Shown: piece after piece, positions 8,780-17,829 of the stretch | Layout: each line of letters starts with the position of its first letter | How positions within the stretch are numbered: position 1 is the stretch's first letter | Translations under genes and position numbers: made by a program | Source: Acidobacteriaceae bacterium KBS 146 | GTDB taxonomy: Bacteria > Acidobacteriota > Terriglobia > Terriglobales > Acidobacteriaceae | NCBI GenBank assembly: GCA_000688615.1 | Contig: JHVA01000001.1 | Coordinates: forward strand, 992,001-1,056,000 | Length of the DNA: 64,000 bases | Reading direction: 5' to 3' | The notes under the pieces: generated by a model | The model's database searches: none | The model's input: only the letters and a program-made list of their open reading frames with translations | What the model was told of the DNA's origin: nothing

Positions 8780-10036
8780 TTACATCTCCATCAGCATATC
8801 TTCAGGGTCCTGAACCATTCCGTTGGAATGTCCGACAAGAGCCCGCCCACCAGCTCCAGCCCATGTTTTCGTCCACCGCCGGGAGACGATCAACAACATA
8901 CCCAGAACGCAAAACGCAAGCGCTGCATAGAAGAGAAATCCAACAGAATAAGAACCTGTGTGCTGCTTCGCTTGTCCCAGGAGATTCGGCAGAATCCCGC
9001 CGCCAAGAGCACCAATCTCTCCGATCATTCCTCCTGCTACGGCCGTTGTTAGCGGCCAGCGCAGCGGCACCAACTGGAAGGTCGCGCCGTTCCCCGCCCC
9101 GAGAGCAGCGAAGCAAAGCATAAAGAGAAGAGTCGTCACCGCCAAAGACGGGGATGCAAGGAATCCAAAAAATCCGAGAATCGCGATCAGAAAGACCGCG
9201 ACAAGCGTGTTGACTCCACCAAATCGATCAGCCAGGAAGCCTCCGAGGACGCGCGTGAGCGAACCAGTGAGCGTTGCCAGCACCGTGAGAGATCCGGCCT
9301 GAACCTTCGATACATGAAACTGCGAGTAATAGAACGAGGGTAGGAAGGTGGAAAGGCCGAGGAAACCTCCAAAGGTGATGACATAAATAAAATTGAAGGC
9401 CCACCCATCCTTCTCCCATAAGCAGGAGAGGTGCCCACGAAGCGTCTGGTGCTCGATGTCCGGCGGCTCCTTGGCAAACAGAATCATCACTGTCAAGGGA
9501 AGCAGCATCATCCCGGCAGCGAAGCCGTACACCGTCTGCCATCCAAAGTGTTGTGCCAGACGAGGCGCAAGCAGCGCGGCCAGAGCGGTTCCGCTGTTCC
9601 CCGCCCCGGCAATTCCCATCGCCAACCCTTTATATTGCTTCGGAAACCATCCTGATCCAAGAGATAGCGCTACTCCGAAGCTTGCTCCCGCGATTCCGAG
9701 CAGAACTCCCATCGCGAGCACATCGTGGAAGGTATGCACGAAAAGAAATCCGTACAGCAACGCAAATACGATTGCTGACATCTCGACGATGGCAGCATTC
9801 TTCCGACCGATATATTGCGAGACGACTCCTAAAGGAAATCGCATCAGCGCGCCCGCCAGCGTGGGTATCGAAACCATCAGGCCAATCTGCGCTGGCGTGA
9901 GGTGAAATTGTTCGGAGATGAAGGGCCCCATCGCGCCGTTGAGCACCCACACGGCAAATGAGAAGTCGAAGTAAAGGAAGGCGCTAAGCAACGTAGGGGG
10001 ATGGCCTGATTTAAGAAATGCCTTGAAGTTCGCCAT
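8780..10036 (-). CDS. narK: NarK/NNP-family nitrate/nitrite transporter
   Basis: A 418-residue inner-membrane protein with about 12 hydrophobic helices. It carries the loop 2-3 MFS motif (MRFPLGVVSQYIGRKNA) and the Gly-rich stretches typical of nitrate/nitrite porters: GIAGAGNSGTALAALLAPR in helix 5 and GAGNGATFQLVPLRWP in helix 11. It is the last gene of the nitrate assimilation operon, 47 bp after the nitrate reductase stop, so nitrate import is the likely role. The ATG at 10036 is preferred, since GGAG lies 11 nt upstream and the protein then starts just before the first helix; an upstream in-frame ATG at 10147 would overlap the nitrate reductase gene. The C-terminal tail is slightly extended and acidic. 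Confidence 0.88.
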   Translation of the reverse strand: MANFKAFLKSGHPPTLLSAFLYFDFSFAVWVLNGAMGPFISEQFHLTPAQIGLMVSIPTLAGALMRFPLGVVSQYIGRKNAAIVEMSAIVFALLYGFLFVHTFHDVLAMGVLLGIAGASFGVALSLGSGWFPKQYKGLAMGIAGAGNSGTALAALLAPRLAQHFGWQTVYGFAAGMMLLPLTVMILFAKEPPDIEHQTLRGHLSCLWEKDGWAFNFIYVITFGGFLGLSTFLPSFYYSQFHVSKVQAGSLTVLATLTGSLTRVLGGFLADRFGGVNTLVAVFLIAILGFFGFLASPSLAVTTLLFMLCFAALGAGNGATFQLVPLRWPLTTAVAGGMIGEIGALGGGILPNLLGQAKQHTGSYSVGFLFYAALAFCVLGMLLIVSRRWTKTWAGAGGRALVGHSNGMVQDPEDMLMEM

Positions 10037-10083
10037 AACTTTTTGATCTCCGTCAGTTTTAATCTTTCCGCGTGAAGCAACTA

Positions 10084-12294
10084 CTAATGACGCGAAGGTT
10101 GCGAGCGGCGATCCCGCGCAGCTGTCCTCTCCACCCGGACAGCACATTGTTTGAAGTTAGGCTCGCGAGAGATTGGGTCGAACGCTCCCAGCGTGATGAT
10201 GTTCGAGTTTGTCTCGGAAAAATGGAATGGCATAAATACCTGACCCGGAGCGACGATGCCGGTGATACGAAGCTCAAGGTCGGCAACTGATCCTCTGCGG
10301 CTCTTTACTGTAACGCGGTCATGCGGTCGCAGCTCCAGTCGACGGGCGTCGACTGGATTCATCTCCAGCCATGCATGAGGAACCATGTCATTCAGTAATT
10401 CGACCTGCGCGGTTTTGGTGCGGGTATGCCAATGTTCCACTGTGCGGCCCGTATTCAGAATGAAATCAAAGTCGGAATCAGGCTGCTCGAGAAAAGGCTC
10501 GCAAGGCACAATGTGAATGCGCGCACGTCCATCGTCCGTCGGAAAGATGCCATCGCGATACAGTGATGAACCGCCCCATTGCAACCCATTCGCCTCGTCG
10601 ATCTGTTTCCACGTGAATTCGGAGTAATCGCACATACGACCTGCAGAGACACGTTGCCATTCCAGAAAAGCATCGTGCGTCGACGTCCATCCGGGATATA
10701 GCTCATCCTTCACTCCCAGCCGCTCCGCAATGGAAAGGAATATGTCGAAATCTGGACGCGATTCGCCTGGTGGTGAAACAACGGGATTCACCTTCGAGAC
10801 CCGTCGCTCGGAGTTTGTGTACGTTCCCTCCTTCTCTCCCCAGATAGCTGCGGGAAGCACGAGGTGCGCAAACTCGCTCGTCGGCGTTGGATGGAATCCG
10901 TCCTGCACGACGAGAAACTCAACCGAACGCAGAGCGTACTCGAGGAGATTGTAGTTAGGAAACGACACAGCCGGATTGGTCGCAACGAACCACAGAGCTT
11001 TTACACGTCCCTGTACCGCAGCTTCGATGATGTCGGGATAAGCCAGGCCGCGCGCTGCCGGAATTCGGTCAACTGAAATATTCCAGATGCGAGCCAGATC
11101 TTCACGGTCATTAGGGTTATCGAATTTCCGATAACCGGGCAGCGACGCAGTAAAGCCAGACTCCCTCGTCCCCATCGCATTGCATTGCCCTGTGATCGAA
11201 AACGGCGCCGCTCCCGTACGCCCTATATTTCCCGTGATGAGCGCTAGATTATTGATCGCAGCAACGGTGACTGCACCTTGTGTCGAATGATTCACGCCCA
11301 TGGTCCAGCCGATAAAAGCCGAATGCGCTCGGCCGTAGAGCATGGCGACCTCAATCAGTTGCCCTTCGCTCAGCCCCGTGACAGACGCAACATGAGCGGG
11401 CGTGAAAGAGGAGACAAATTCTGCAAACTCTTCAAATCCTGTTGTGTGCTGTGAGATATATTCACGATCAATCAAACCTTCGCGAATCAGAATATGCGCA
11501 ATCCCATTTAGGAGAGCGATATCGGAACGCGGCCTTACTGGAAGATGTATATCAGCCATCATCGCCGTCTTGGTAACGCGGGGATCGACGACAACTAGGG
11601 TGCGTGGCTTTGTTCCAGGAGACTTTCGGTCGACACGGGCGCACAGGATGGGGTGGTTATCAGCGATATTGGCCCCAATCAACAAAATGACATCTGCCGA
11701 TTCCATGTCGGCATAGGACCCGGGTGGACCATCCGATCCAAACGAAAGTTTGTACCCCGAGACAGCAGACGCCATACACAGTGTGGTATTGCCGTCATTA
11801 TTCCGCGTGCCAAAACCTAGCTGAACAAGTTTGCCGAGCGTATAGCACTCCTCGGTCAACAGTTGTCCGGTCCCCACAACGCCGAGCGACTCTTTCCCGT
11901 AGCGCTCCTGAATGTCTCTGAATTTGGCCACCATCATGTCGAGCGCTTCATCCCACGACACAGGGGTCAGCACCCCATTCTTGCGCAAAAGCGGCTGACG
12001 CGATCTTCCGGGAGCGTCAAGAATATGGTGCTCAGAGAGCCCCTTCGGACAGAGCTTTCCCTGATTGACCGGATGATCCGGATTGCCACGAACAGCAACG
12101 GCCTTGTTATCTCGAACACCGACGAGCATGCCGCAACCCACCGAACAGTATCCGCATGTCGTCTTGACCCAGCGCTCGGCTACCCGGGACTTGGAGACAT
12201 GTCCATAAACCGGATCCTGGGCATATGCGTACTTCTCTCGGTTCGTATCAATGCCCGAGAGGCGCTTGAGACGCCGGAGGATGGACTTTGTCAT
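10084..12294 (-). CDS. nasA: Assimilatory-type molybdopterin nitrate reductase catalytic subunit
   Basis: A 736-residue bis-MGD oxidoreductase. An N-terminal [4Fe-4S] site is formed by C47, C50, C54 and C82 (CGYCSVGC, then LCPKG). The Mo-site loop reads NTTLCMASAVSGYKLSFG, with a Cys at the position that ligates Mo in NapA/NarB/NasA enzymes. The C-terminal half has the molybdopterin-binding domain, with NTGRTVEHWHTRTKT near residue 620, common in nitrate reductases. There is no Tat signal, so it is cytoplasmic. Its start overlaps the preceding stop by 4 bp (ATGA), implying translational coupling to the Fe-S/membrane subunit. No second BFD-type [2Fe-2S] domain is present at the C-terminus, unlike many NasA proteins. 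Confidence 0.9.
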   Translation of the reverse strand: MTKSILRRLKRLSGIDTNREKYAYAQDPVYGHVSKSRVAERWVKTTCGYCSVGCGMLVGVRDNKAVAVRGNPDHPVNQGKLCPKGLSEHHILDAPGRSRQPLLRKNGVLTPVSWDEALDMMVAKFRDIQERYGKESLGVVGTGQLLTEECYTLGKLVQLGFGTRNNDGNTTLCMASAVSGYKLSFGSDGPPGSYADMESADVILLIGANIADNHPILCARVDRKSPGTKPRTLVVVDPRVTKTAMMADIHLPVRPRSDIALLNGIAHILIREGLIDREYISQHTTGFEEFAEFVSSFTPAHVASVTGLSEGQLIEVAMLYGRAHSAFIGWTMGVNHSTQGAVTVAAINNLALITGNIGRTGAAPFSITGQCNAMGTRESGFTASLPGYRKFDNPNDREDLARIWNISVDRIPAARGLAYPDIIEAAVQGRVKALWFVATNPAVSFPNYNLLEYALRSVEFLVVQDGFHPTPTSEFAHLVLPAAIWGEKEGTYTNSERRVSKVNPVVSPPGESRPDFDIFLSIAERLGVKDELYPGWTSTHDAFLEWQRVSAGRMCDYSEFTWKQIDEANGLQWGGSSLYRDGIFPTDDGRARIHIVPCEPFLEQPDSDFDFILNTGRTVEHWHTRTKTAQVELLNDMVPHAWLEMNPVDARRLELRPHDRVTVKSRRGSVADLELRITGIVAPGQVFMPFHFSETNSNIITLGAFDPISREPNFKQCAVRVERTAARDRRSQPSRH

Positions 12295-13886
12295 ACGTGC
12301 ACCTGTCTAATGAACGTCAGCGCCATGTTGAGAGGCACAACGGAAACGAAGAACAGATACCGAGACGAGAGAACCCCGGCGAGGGCGGCGGGAAGAACGA
12401 GTAGAGGCAAATCCGCAGCCATCAAAAGTATGGCCAGACCGATGAAGGCGAAGCTCACCAGGAAAGTCCCGCGCAGGTTATAGGTATTCAGCAAGGAAGC
12501 TGCTGCTCGATGCTCATAGACACCTGAGAAGTGCAACCGCACGGCCCGAACGATGTGGTTCACCATCCATAGAGTCGAAGAAATGAGCAAGGGCCATATG
12601 GCATAGTCACCATCAACGGTTGCCGTAGATCGGCGGGACAGAAGGCTTTGAAACAGGTTGGTGATTTGTATCAACGCAGGCATCGCCGCTGATCCCAGAA
12701 GTAACGCGCTCAGCATAAAGTCAAGAGGAGTGTGACTGGTGTTCCATGCCGGACGAGCGGGAACCAGATAAATACGGGCACTGGCAAACAGGCCTCCGAT
12801 ACCGAGCGCAGGTGCCAAAAATTTGAGTGCGGCCAGAACTAAATTATGACCAGAGATCATGTGAGTAGCTTCCCCCCACGCCGCGGCTGTCAATGCAGTC
12901 AGCGACGCGAAGAATAAGCCGAACAGAAGCACCTCGCGCGAGAGCCAGGATCGCCGCCACATTTTGAGTGCTCGCCAGGCATATGCGGGACGTCCAAGAT
13001 GTAGAACAGAGATATTAAGAGTGAAAGCAGTGAGCGCCAGGATTACAGTCAGTGCAAGATGATTTGCATGGTGTGAAAGAAGCGCCACAAGAAGGGTCCC
13101 GGCAGAGAGCTGGATCAGTGATGTCATCCATACCAACGACCAATGAGGGTGCTCGGGACGCAATGTTTCAATATCGACGCGATCGAGAGTCGCAGTTGCA
13201 TTTTCCGGTAGCGTAATCCGTGTGGTCGAGATTGTGTGTCCTGCGTTCGGCATGCCCGGGGCATTTGCCGCTGCGTGGTCGCTTCTCCACTCAAGCTGAT
13301 CCACAATCTCGATCTCAATTGCATTTTCGGGGCAGGCGTTTACACAAGCAGGCTCCAAGCCGTTTGTCAGTCGGCCATGGCACATGTCGCACTTGCCCAC
13401 CACACCACGATCCGCGTTGAACTGCGGTACGGAGTATGGACAATTCCAGACGCAATACTGGCATCCGATACAGGCCTCTGCCGAATGTAAAACGATCCCG
13501 GTGACCGGATCCTTCTTATAGGCCTCGACCGGACAACCTCGCAGGCAATCTGCAGTGAGGCAGTGGTTACATCCCATCGACAGATAGTATCGCTCCGTAT
13601 TGGGCCAGGTGCCTCCCTCAATCTCTCCGATGCGCCGCCACCGAAGATCTGCAGGGTTGCCATTCTGTTCGTTGCACGCTACCTCGCAGGAGCGGCACCC
13701 CACGCATTTGGTCATGTCGAAATGAAAACGATATTGCTCGCCAGCTTGCAACGGACGCGTGGGAATCAAAGAAGTCCTGACCTCCGCGTGGCTTGGGGGC
13801 GGGGAGACCTCCAGACCGTTCTCCGTCAAACGCACCATCGGATGCTGCGTTTCAGAGTTTGCGAGTTCATAAAGCGGCAGGGACAT
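12291..13886 (-). CDS. Fused DmsB-like four-cluster ferredoxin and DmsC-like membrane anchor
   Basis: A 531-residue natural fusion. Residues about 50-195 hold sixteen Cys in four 4Fe-4S sets (C61/64/67/71, C106/109/114/118, C139/142/145/149, C166/169/181/185), like DmsB or NrfC. Residues about 240-531 form roughly eight transmembrane helices of DmsC/YnfH type, with LSREVLLFGLFFASL and HLGRPAYAWRALKMWRRSW. DmsC oxidises menaquinol and passes electrons through DmsB to a molybdoenzyme. Here the partner gene, overlapping by 4 bp, is a cytoplasmic nitrate reductase, so quinol-driven nitrate reduction on the cytoplasmic face is inferred. A Tat signal is absent, which fits a cytoplasm-facing complex. 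It is third of five genes in the operon. Confidence 0.85.
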   Translation of the reverse strand: MSLPLYELANSETQHPMVRLTENGLEVSPPPSHAEVRTSLIPTRPLQAGEQYRFHFDMTKCVGCRSCEVACNEQNGNPADLRWRRIGEIEGGTWPNTERYYLSMGCNHCLTADCLRGCPVEAYKKDPVTGIVLHSAEACIGCQYCVWNCPYSVPQFNADRGVVGKCDMCHGRLTNGLEPACVNACPENAIEIEIVDQLEWRSDHAAANAPGMPNAGHTISTTRITLPENATATLDRVDIETLRPEHPHWSLVWMTSLIQLSAGTLLVALLSHHANHLALTVILALTAFTLNISVLHLGRPAYAWRALKMWRRSWLSREVLLFGLFFASLTALTAAAWGEATHMISGHNLVLAALKFLAPALGIGGLFASARIYLVPARPAWNTSHTPLDFMLSALLLGSAAMPALIQITNLFQSLLSRRSTATVDGDYAIWPLLISSTLWMVNHIVRAVRLHFSGVYEHRAAASLLNTYNLRGTFLVSFAFIGLAILLMAADLPLLVLPAALAGVLSSRYLFFVSVVPLNMALTFIRQVHV

Positions 13887-13920
13887 GACAATCCTTCACA
13901 AGCAAGAAATGGAGGCGGTT

Positions 13921-15702
13921 TTAGTAAACATCGCGGTGATAGCGATGCTGCTCTTTTAAGGTCTGAACATATTCATTCGCTCCATCTACGGTCATACTTC
14001 CGTGCTGCTCCACAATTGTGTGGAGCGTCGCATCAACGTCTTTTGCCATCCGCGATGCATCTCCGCAAACGTAGACACTTGCACCTTCCTGCAGCCAACG
14101 GAATAGCTCGCTTCCCTGCTCCAGCATGCGGTCCTGCACATAGATCTTGTGCGCCTGGTCGCGAGAGAACGCCAGATCCAGGCGGGTGAGATGCCCGTCC
14201 GCATGCATCGCCTCCAGCTCTTCACGGTAGAGAAAGTCGGTTGCAGCCGAACGTTCTCCGAAGAACAACCAATTGGACCCCGTATGATTCAACGCTCGTC
14301 GCTCATAGAGGAACGAACGGAACGGAGCGATCCCTGTACCGGGCCCGATCATCACCATGGGCGCAGTTGGATTCTTAGGCAAGCGGAATCGCTTATTCGG
14401 CTGGATATACACCGGCAGTTTCTCGCCGGTCCGTTTACGATCAGCCAGAAGCGTGGAACAGACGCCGCCGCGCTCTCGGTTATGGGAGCGATAGCGCACT
14501 ACGGCTACCGTTGTATGAATCTGACCGGAGTGCGCAGACGGGCTCGATGAGATGGAATAGAGACGCGGTGCCAACCGGGGCAGCATCGCCACCAGATCGG
14601 CCGGATCGCGAAGCACACCAGGATAGTCATGCAGCAGATCGATCAATCCTCGATCATAGGTGTACTTATCAAGATGGGATTGTTGTTCAGGAACAAGCAG
14701 ACCGAAAAGCGGCTGGCATTGACCGATAGTGGCATACGCCTCAATCATCTTGCGTGTCAGGCGCGTAATCTGCAGATGATTCAATAACGCATCGTACAAG
14801 TTCGCCCTTCCGCCTTTAGGAAGATTGACTGGAATCGAAGCGCTGAAGTTCAGCGTGTGAAGAATCTCTTCCACCAGGTGGACGTCGTTTTGCGGAATCA
14901 CACCACAAGCATCCCCAGCCTCGTAGTGCACATCGGATTCCCTAATGTCGAAGGCAAGGTGCAGTGTGAGCTTGCTCGATACATCGTTCGTCAGAGCCCG
15001 CTTCTCGATGAGCTCAGCGTTGTATGGATTATCCCGCGTGCAAGACGGAGCGCTTCCCATCCTGGCCGGGGCCGGGGATGCTGCGATGAGCGATGAAGAA
15101 GGAGCAGATCGAGCCGGAGTTGCTTCAACCAGATCATCTAAACCTTTGAAGAGCCCAGTCTTCCATTCCGCGAAGCTCTCCTCAAAATCCACGTCACAGT
15201 TCACACGCTCGCATAGTCGGGTACCGGCTAAGGACGCCAGCTTATTGTCAAGATCGATTCCGAACTTGCAGTAGTGCTCGTAGCTTGAGTCGCCCAGGGC
15301 AAGAACAGCGTAAGAGAGATTTTCGCAGCAAGGGAAATGCTCGAGACAAAGCTGTTCGTAAAACGGCCGCGCCCCATCCGGAGCTTCGCCTTCGCCATAA
15401 GTGCTGGCAATGATGACCGCATAACGCTCGCTCAGCAGCGTCGCGGGCGTGTAGCCCTCGAGCGACGAGAGCGAAGCAATATGTCCCTTCGCCTTCAACT
15501 CTTTCGCAACTTTTCGTGCAAGTCCCTCCGCCGTACCGGACTGAGAGGCATACAACACCGCAATCTTCAGAGCTCGCGGTGGATCGGCGGCAGGTGCGAC
15601 CGCTGGGGCCGTAGAATAGAGCCCCGCCAGAAATCCATTCAGCCAGTTTCGCTGTTCGGAGGTGAAGGGTGCATTATCAGGAATGAACGGAACGGTCTGC
15701 AT
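13921..15702 (-). CDS. CysJ-like NADPH diflavin reductase (FMN/FAD flavoprotein)
   Basis: A 593-residue flavoprotein with the CysJ layout: a flavodoxin domain (residues about 65-205; LYASQSGTAEGLARK, then ALGDSSYEHYCKFG), a linking FAD-binding domain (RLYSISSSP) and a ferredoxin-NADP reductase module (GPGTGIAPFRSF, YVCGDASRMAKDV, ending YHRDVY). It moves electrons from NADPH through FAD and FMN to a siroheme or molybdenum enzyme. In this operon it lies between the nitrite reductase and the quinol-linked subunit, so either nitrite or nitrate reduction could be the sink. The ATG at 15702 is 2 bp after the nirA stop; upstream in-frame codons overlap nirA and look non-coding. The N-terminus (PFTSEQRNWLNGFLAG) resembles that of the upstream protein. 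Confidence 0.9.
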   Translation of the reverse strand: MQTVPFIPDNAPFTSEQRNWLNGFLAGLYSTAPAVAPAADPPRALKIAVLYASQSGTAEGLARKVAKELKAKGHIASLSSLEGYTPATLLSERYAVIIASTYGEGEAPDGARPFYEQLCLEHFPCCENLSYAVLALGDSSYEHYCKFGIDLDNKLASLAGTRLCERVNCDVDFEESFAEWKTGLFKGLDDLVEATPARSAPSSSLIAASPAPARMGSAPSCTRDNPYNAELIEKRALTNDVSSKLTLHLAFDIRESDVHYEAGDACGVIPQNDVHLVEEILHTLNFSASIPVNLPKGGRANLYDALLNHLQITRLTRKMIEAYATIGQCQPLFGLLVPEQQSHLDKYTYDRGLIDLLHDYPGVLRDPADLVAMLPRLAPRLYSISSSPSAHSGQIHTTVAVVRYRSHNRERGGVCSTLLADRKRTGEKLPVYIQPNKRFRLPKNPTAPMVMIGPGTGIAPFRSFLYERRALNHTGSNWLFFGERSAATDFLYREELEAMHADGHLTRLDLAFSRDQAHKIYVQDRMLEQGSELFRWLQEGASVYVCGDASRMAKDVDATLHTIVEQHGSMTVDGANEYVQTLKEQHRYHRDVY

Positions 15703-15704
15703 AG

Positions 15705-17483
15705 CTATGCTGTCTCCTGGTTGCAGAACGATTGAAGCGCCGCAATGTCGTGACGCCGGGTAAATTGCAAAAAGGTTTCGTTCTCTTTGCGGCTCGAAAA
15801 ATACGCGGAGAAAAGACTTTCCAGGCGAGGAGGTAGATCCTCGTAGCGAACAGCTGAGATCAGCTCCCGTGCGATTCCCTGATCGCCATCCGCACCGCCA
15901 CCGATAAAGACTTGGTAGCCTTCTTCCCCCGAGACCTTGACTCCCATTAGCCCGATGTCTCCGATGTAATGCTGGGCGCAGGAATGATTGCATCCCGTAA
16001 CGTGCAGATTGACTGGCTGATCCAGAATAGGAAATCGATCGTCCAGACGGAGTGCAAGCGAGACGGCATGAGCCTTCGTGTTCGAGGCCGCAAAACGGCA
16101 TCCCTGATTCCCTGTACACGCGACTGTGCCACTCAATACCGTTCCCGCACGGTAGTTGAGACCCGCATCGATAATGGCATGCTTGGCCGCCTCAACTTTT
16201 TCCGTCGGGATATTGGGAATAATCAGGTTCTGCCATACCGTCAGGCGCAATTCACCGGATCCGAACTGCTCTGCGATATCGGCCACCGCGTGCATTTGAG
16301 AGACAGGCAGATTTCCAACCGGAATTGAAATCCCGAGATAGTGCAAGCTATCCTGCGACTGTGGATGACACCCAAGGTGCGCGACGCGATCGACCGGCCC
16401 ACGAGGCTCGCATTCGGATGCGGGAACCCGAATGAGAGGAAACGCGAGCATCTTCTCGGTCTCTTCCAGGAATCGGCTCGCGCCCCATTGATCAATCAGG
16501 TATTTCAGGCGAGCCTTCTTGCGATTCGTTCGATCACCGTTCCGAACAAAGACCCGAACCATGGCGGCCGCAACTGCGACAACCTCCTCAAACCGCAATA
16601 ACAATCCGCAATCACTCGCAAACTGACGATGGCCGGTGATTCCACAGAGCATCACCCGAAAATAGATTCCAGCCGGGATGGTACGACCTTCTACTACTCG
16701 AACCGCCAGAAAACCGATGTCATTGGTGTCGGCCAGAGCTGAGATCGATCCGCCATTATCAAAAGCGATATTGAATTTACGCGGCAGCTCATACATCTCG
16801 CGCGAGTTCGTAATGTAAGCCTGCATGGCCTCCGCAAGCGGCGCCACATCTACTAGCTCGTTCGGATCGAGCCCCGTGATCGGAGAAGCGGTGATGTTGC
16901 GAATATTGTCCGCACCCGATCCTCGCGATGACAGGCCCAGCGCCTGAACACGATTGATGACCCGCACAATATCGCGCGGCTGAAACTCGCGAATCTGAAT
17001 GTTGCTTCTCGTCGTAAGATCGGCGCGTCCGGCCCCATATTGCTCAGCAAGCTGCGCAAGACCGCGAAGCTGGTGCGAGGTCAGGATCCCGGCCGGAATC
17101 CGAAGGCGCATCATGAAAGAGTCCTGCGCAGGGGCGACGTGAAACAATCCGTAATATTTCAGGCGAAATTTGTCGTCTTCACTCGGTGGCCGATTCTGGG
17201 TCGTGTACTCGAGCATCTTGTCCCAGATTGCAAAGGGATCCTGCTCATACTTCCAACGTTCCTCCCGGGCGAGCTCGGAGACTAGCGTATTGTGCCAGAC
17301 CTCTTCTTCGCTCATCGCCAGATTCTTCGCGCTCGCGGCTGGGTCCGCTGTGATCCGACCGTCAGCCATGTGCCCTACAAATGGAATTACGCCACGTTGG
17401 CCGACACCGGCAAAAAAGCCCTGGAGATACTGCCTCTGCTCCGTTGTAAACTCCCCTGAGGTAACCGGAATCCCCATCTCCAT
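15705..17483 (-). CDS. nirA: NirA-type siroheme [4Fe-4S] nitrite reductase
   Basis: A 592-residue member of the nitrite/sulfite reductase family with duplicated ferredoxin-like half domains. The siroheme-[4Fe-4S] ligands are C456, C462, C498 and C502 (CTGNQGC and GCNHSCAQH). It reduces nitrite to ammonium with six electrons in the cytoplasm. Its place at the head of an operon with nitrate reductase and NarK points to nitrite rather than sulfite. It opens with EFTTEQRQYLQGFFAGVGQR, a short helix-like segment also found at the start of the adjacent flavoprotein, so that flavoprotein may be its reductant. The ATG at 17483 lies 7 nt after AAGGAG and is favoured over the ATG at 17504. Confidence 0.88.
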   Translation of the reverse strand: MEMGIPVTSGEFTTEQRQYLQGFFAGVGQRGVIPFVGHMADGRITADPAASAKNLAMSEEEVWHNTLVSELAREERWKYEQDPFAIWDKMLEYTTQNRPPSEDDKFRLKYYGLFHVAPAQDSFMMRLRIPAGILTSHQLRGLAQLAEQYGAGRADLTTRSNIQIREFQPRDIVRVINRVQALGLSSRGSGADNIRNITASPITGLDPNELVDVAPLAEAMQAYITNSREMYELPRKFNIAFDNGGSISALADTNDIGFLAVRVVEGRTIPAGIYFRVMLCGITGHRQFASDCGLLLRFEEVVAVAAAMVRVFVRNGDRTNRKKARLKYLIDQWGASRFLEETEKMLAFPLIRVPASECEPRGPVDRVAHLGCHPQSQDSLHYLGISIPVGNLPVSQMHAVADIAEQFGSGELRLTVWQNLIIPNIPTEKVEAAKHAIIDAGLNYRAGTVLSGTVACTGNQGCRFAASNTKAHAVSLALRLDDRFPILDQPVNLHVTGCNHSCAQHYIGDIGLMGVKVSGEEGYQVFIGGGADGDQGIARELISAVRYEDLPPRLESLFSAYFSSRKENETFLQFTRRHDIAALQSFCNQETA

Positions 17484-17647
17484 ACCAACGCTCCTTGGAA
17501 ACATCTACAGTTCGCCATTTCGCCAGCAGCATGGTCATCAACGACAGACATGCGCCGATCAGAAGACACGCAGCGCAAGCGCAACGAGTCGAAATCATGG
17601 CTCTTCAAGGAGCTTCCAGAGAATGTTTAGGAGTTGTAGGCCGCCTC

Positions 17648-17765
17648 GCACATCAGGGGGTGCAGGGCTGCTTTTTGAACGCCGTCAGGGGGCGTTACGC
17701 TGATGGTAGCGGCAAATCGGTTCCCGCGCAAGTGGGAACTCTCGATTGGCAAATTCGGGCTTGCC
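17648..17765 (-). ncRNA. Four-hairpin structured leader candidate upstream of nirA
   Basis: Reading the minus strand, four stems follow one another. Stem 1 is GGCAA/TTGCC (17765-17748). Stem 2 is AATCG plus GTTCCC with a 3-nt bulge and an 8-nt loop (17747-17715), the strongest. Stem 3 is AACGCC/GGCGTT (17696-17678) and stem 4 is GCAC/GTGC (17663-17648). The loops of stems 3 and 4 share CCCCTGA. Such dense structure before a nitrate operon suggests a regulatory RNA, but I cannot match it to a known riboswitch, and the strand is uncertain because stems are symmetric. A 67-codon minus-strand ORF (17830-17627) overlaps it. Confidence 0.35.
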
Positions 17766-17811
17766 GGATCTCTCGGGGCATGCCACGATACGATAACTTC
17801 TCTCGACAATT

Positions 17812-17829
17812 TGACACCTTGATGTGTCA
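17812..17829. promoter_or_regulatory. Inverted repeat TGACAC-N6-GTGTCA, candidate operator
   Basis: A perfect dyad with 6-bp arms and a 6-bp centre (CTTGAT) lies in the divergent region, 329 bp upstream of nirA and 232 bp upstream of the outer-membrane protein gene. The shape fits a CRP/FNR-type or similar dimeric regulator. It does not match the NtcA consensus (GTA-N8-TAC) or the FNR consensus (TTGAT-N4-ATCAA). The cognate protein is unknown. Confidence 0.35.

Noticed and set aside
17362..17598. Cys-containing minus-strand ORF overlapping the nirA start in another frame
   Set aside because: Most of it overlaps nirA codons, and it lacks the tight Cys run seen in the 48062 leader.
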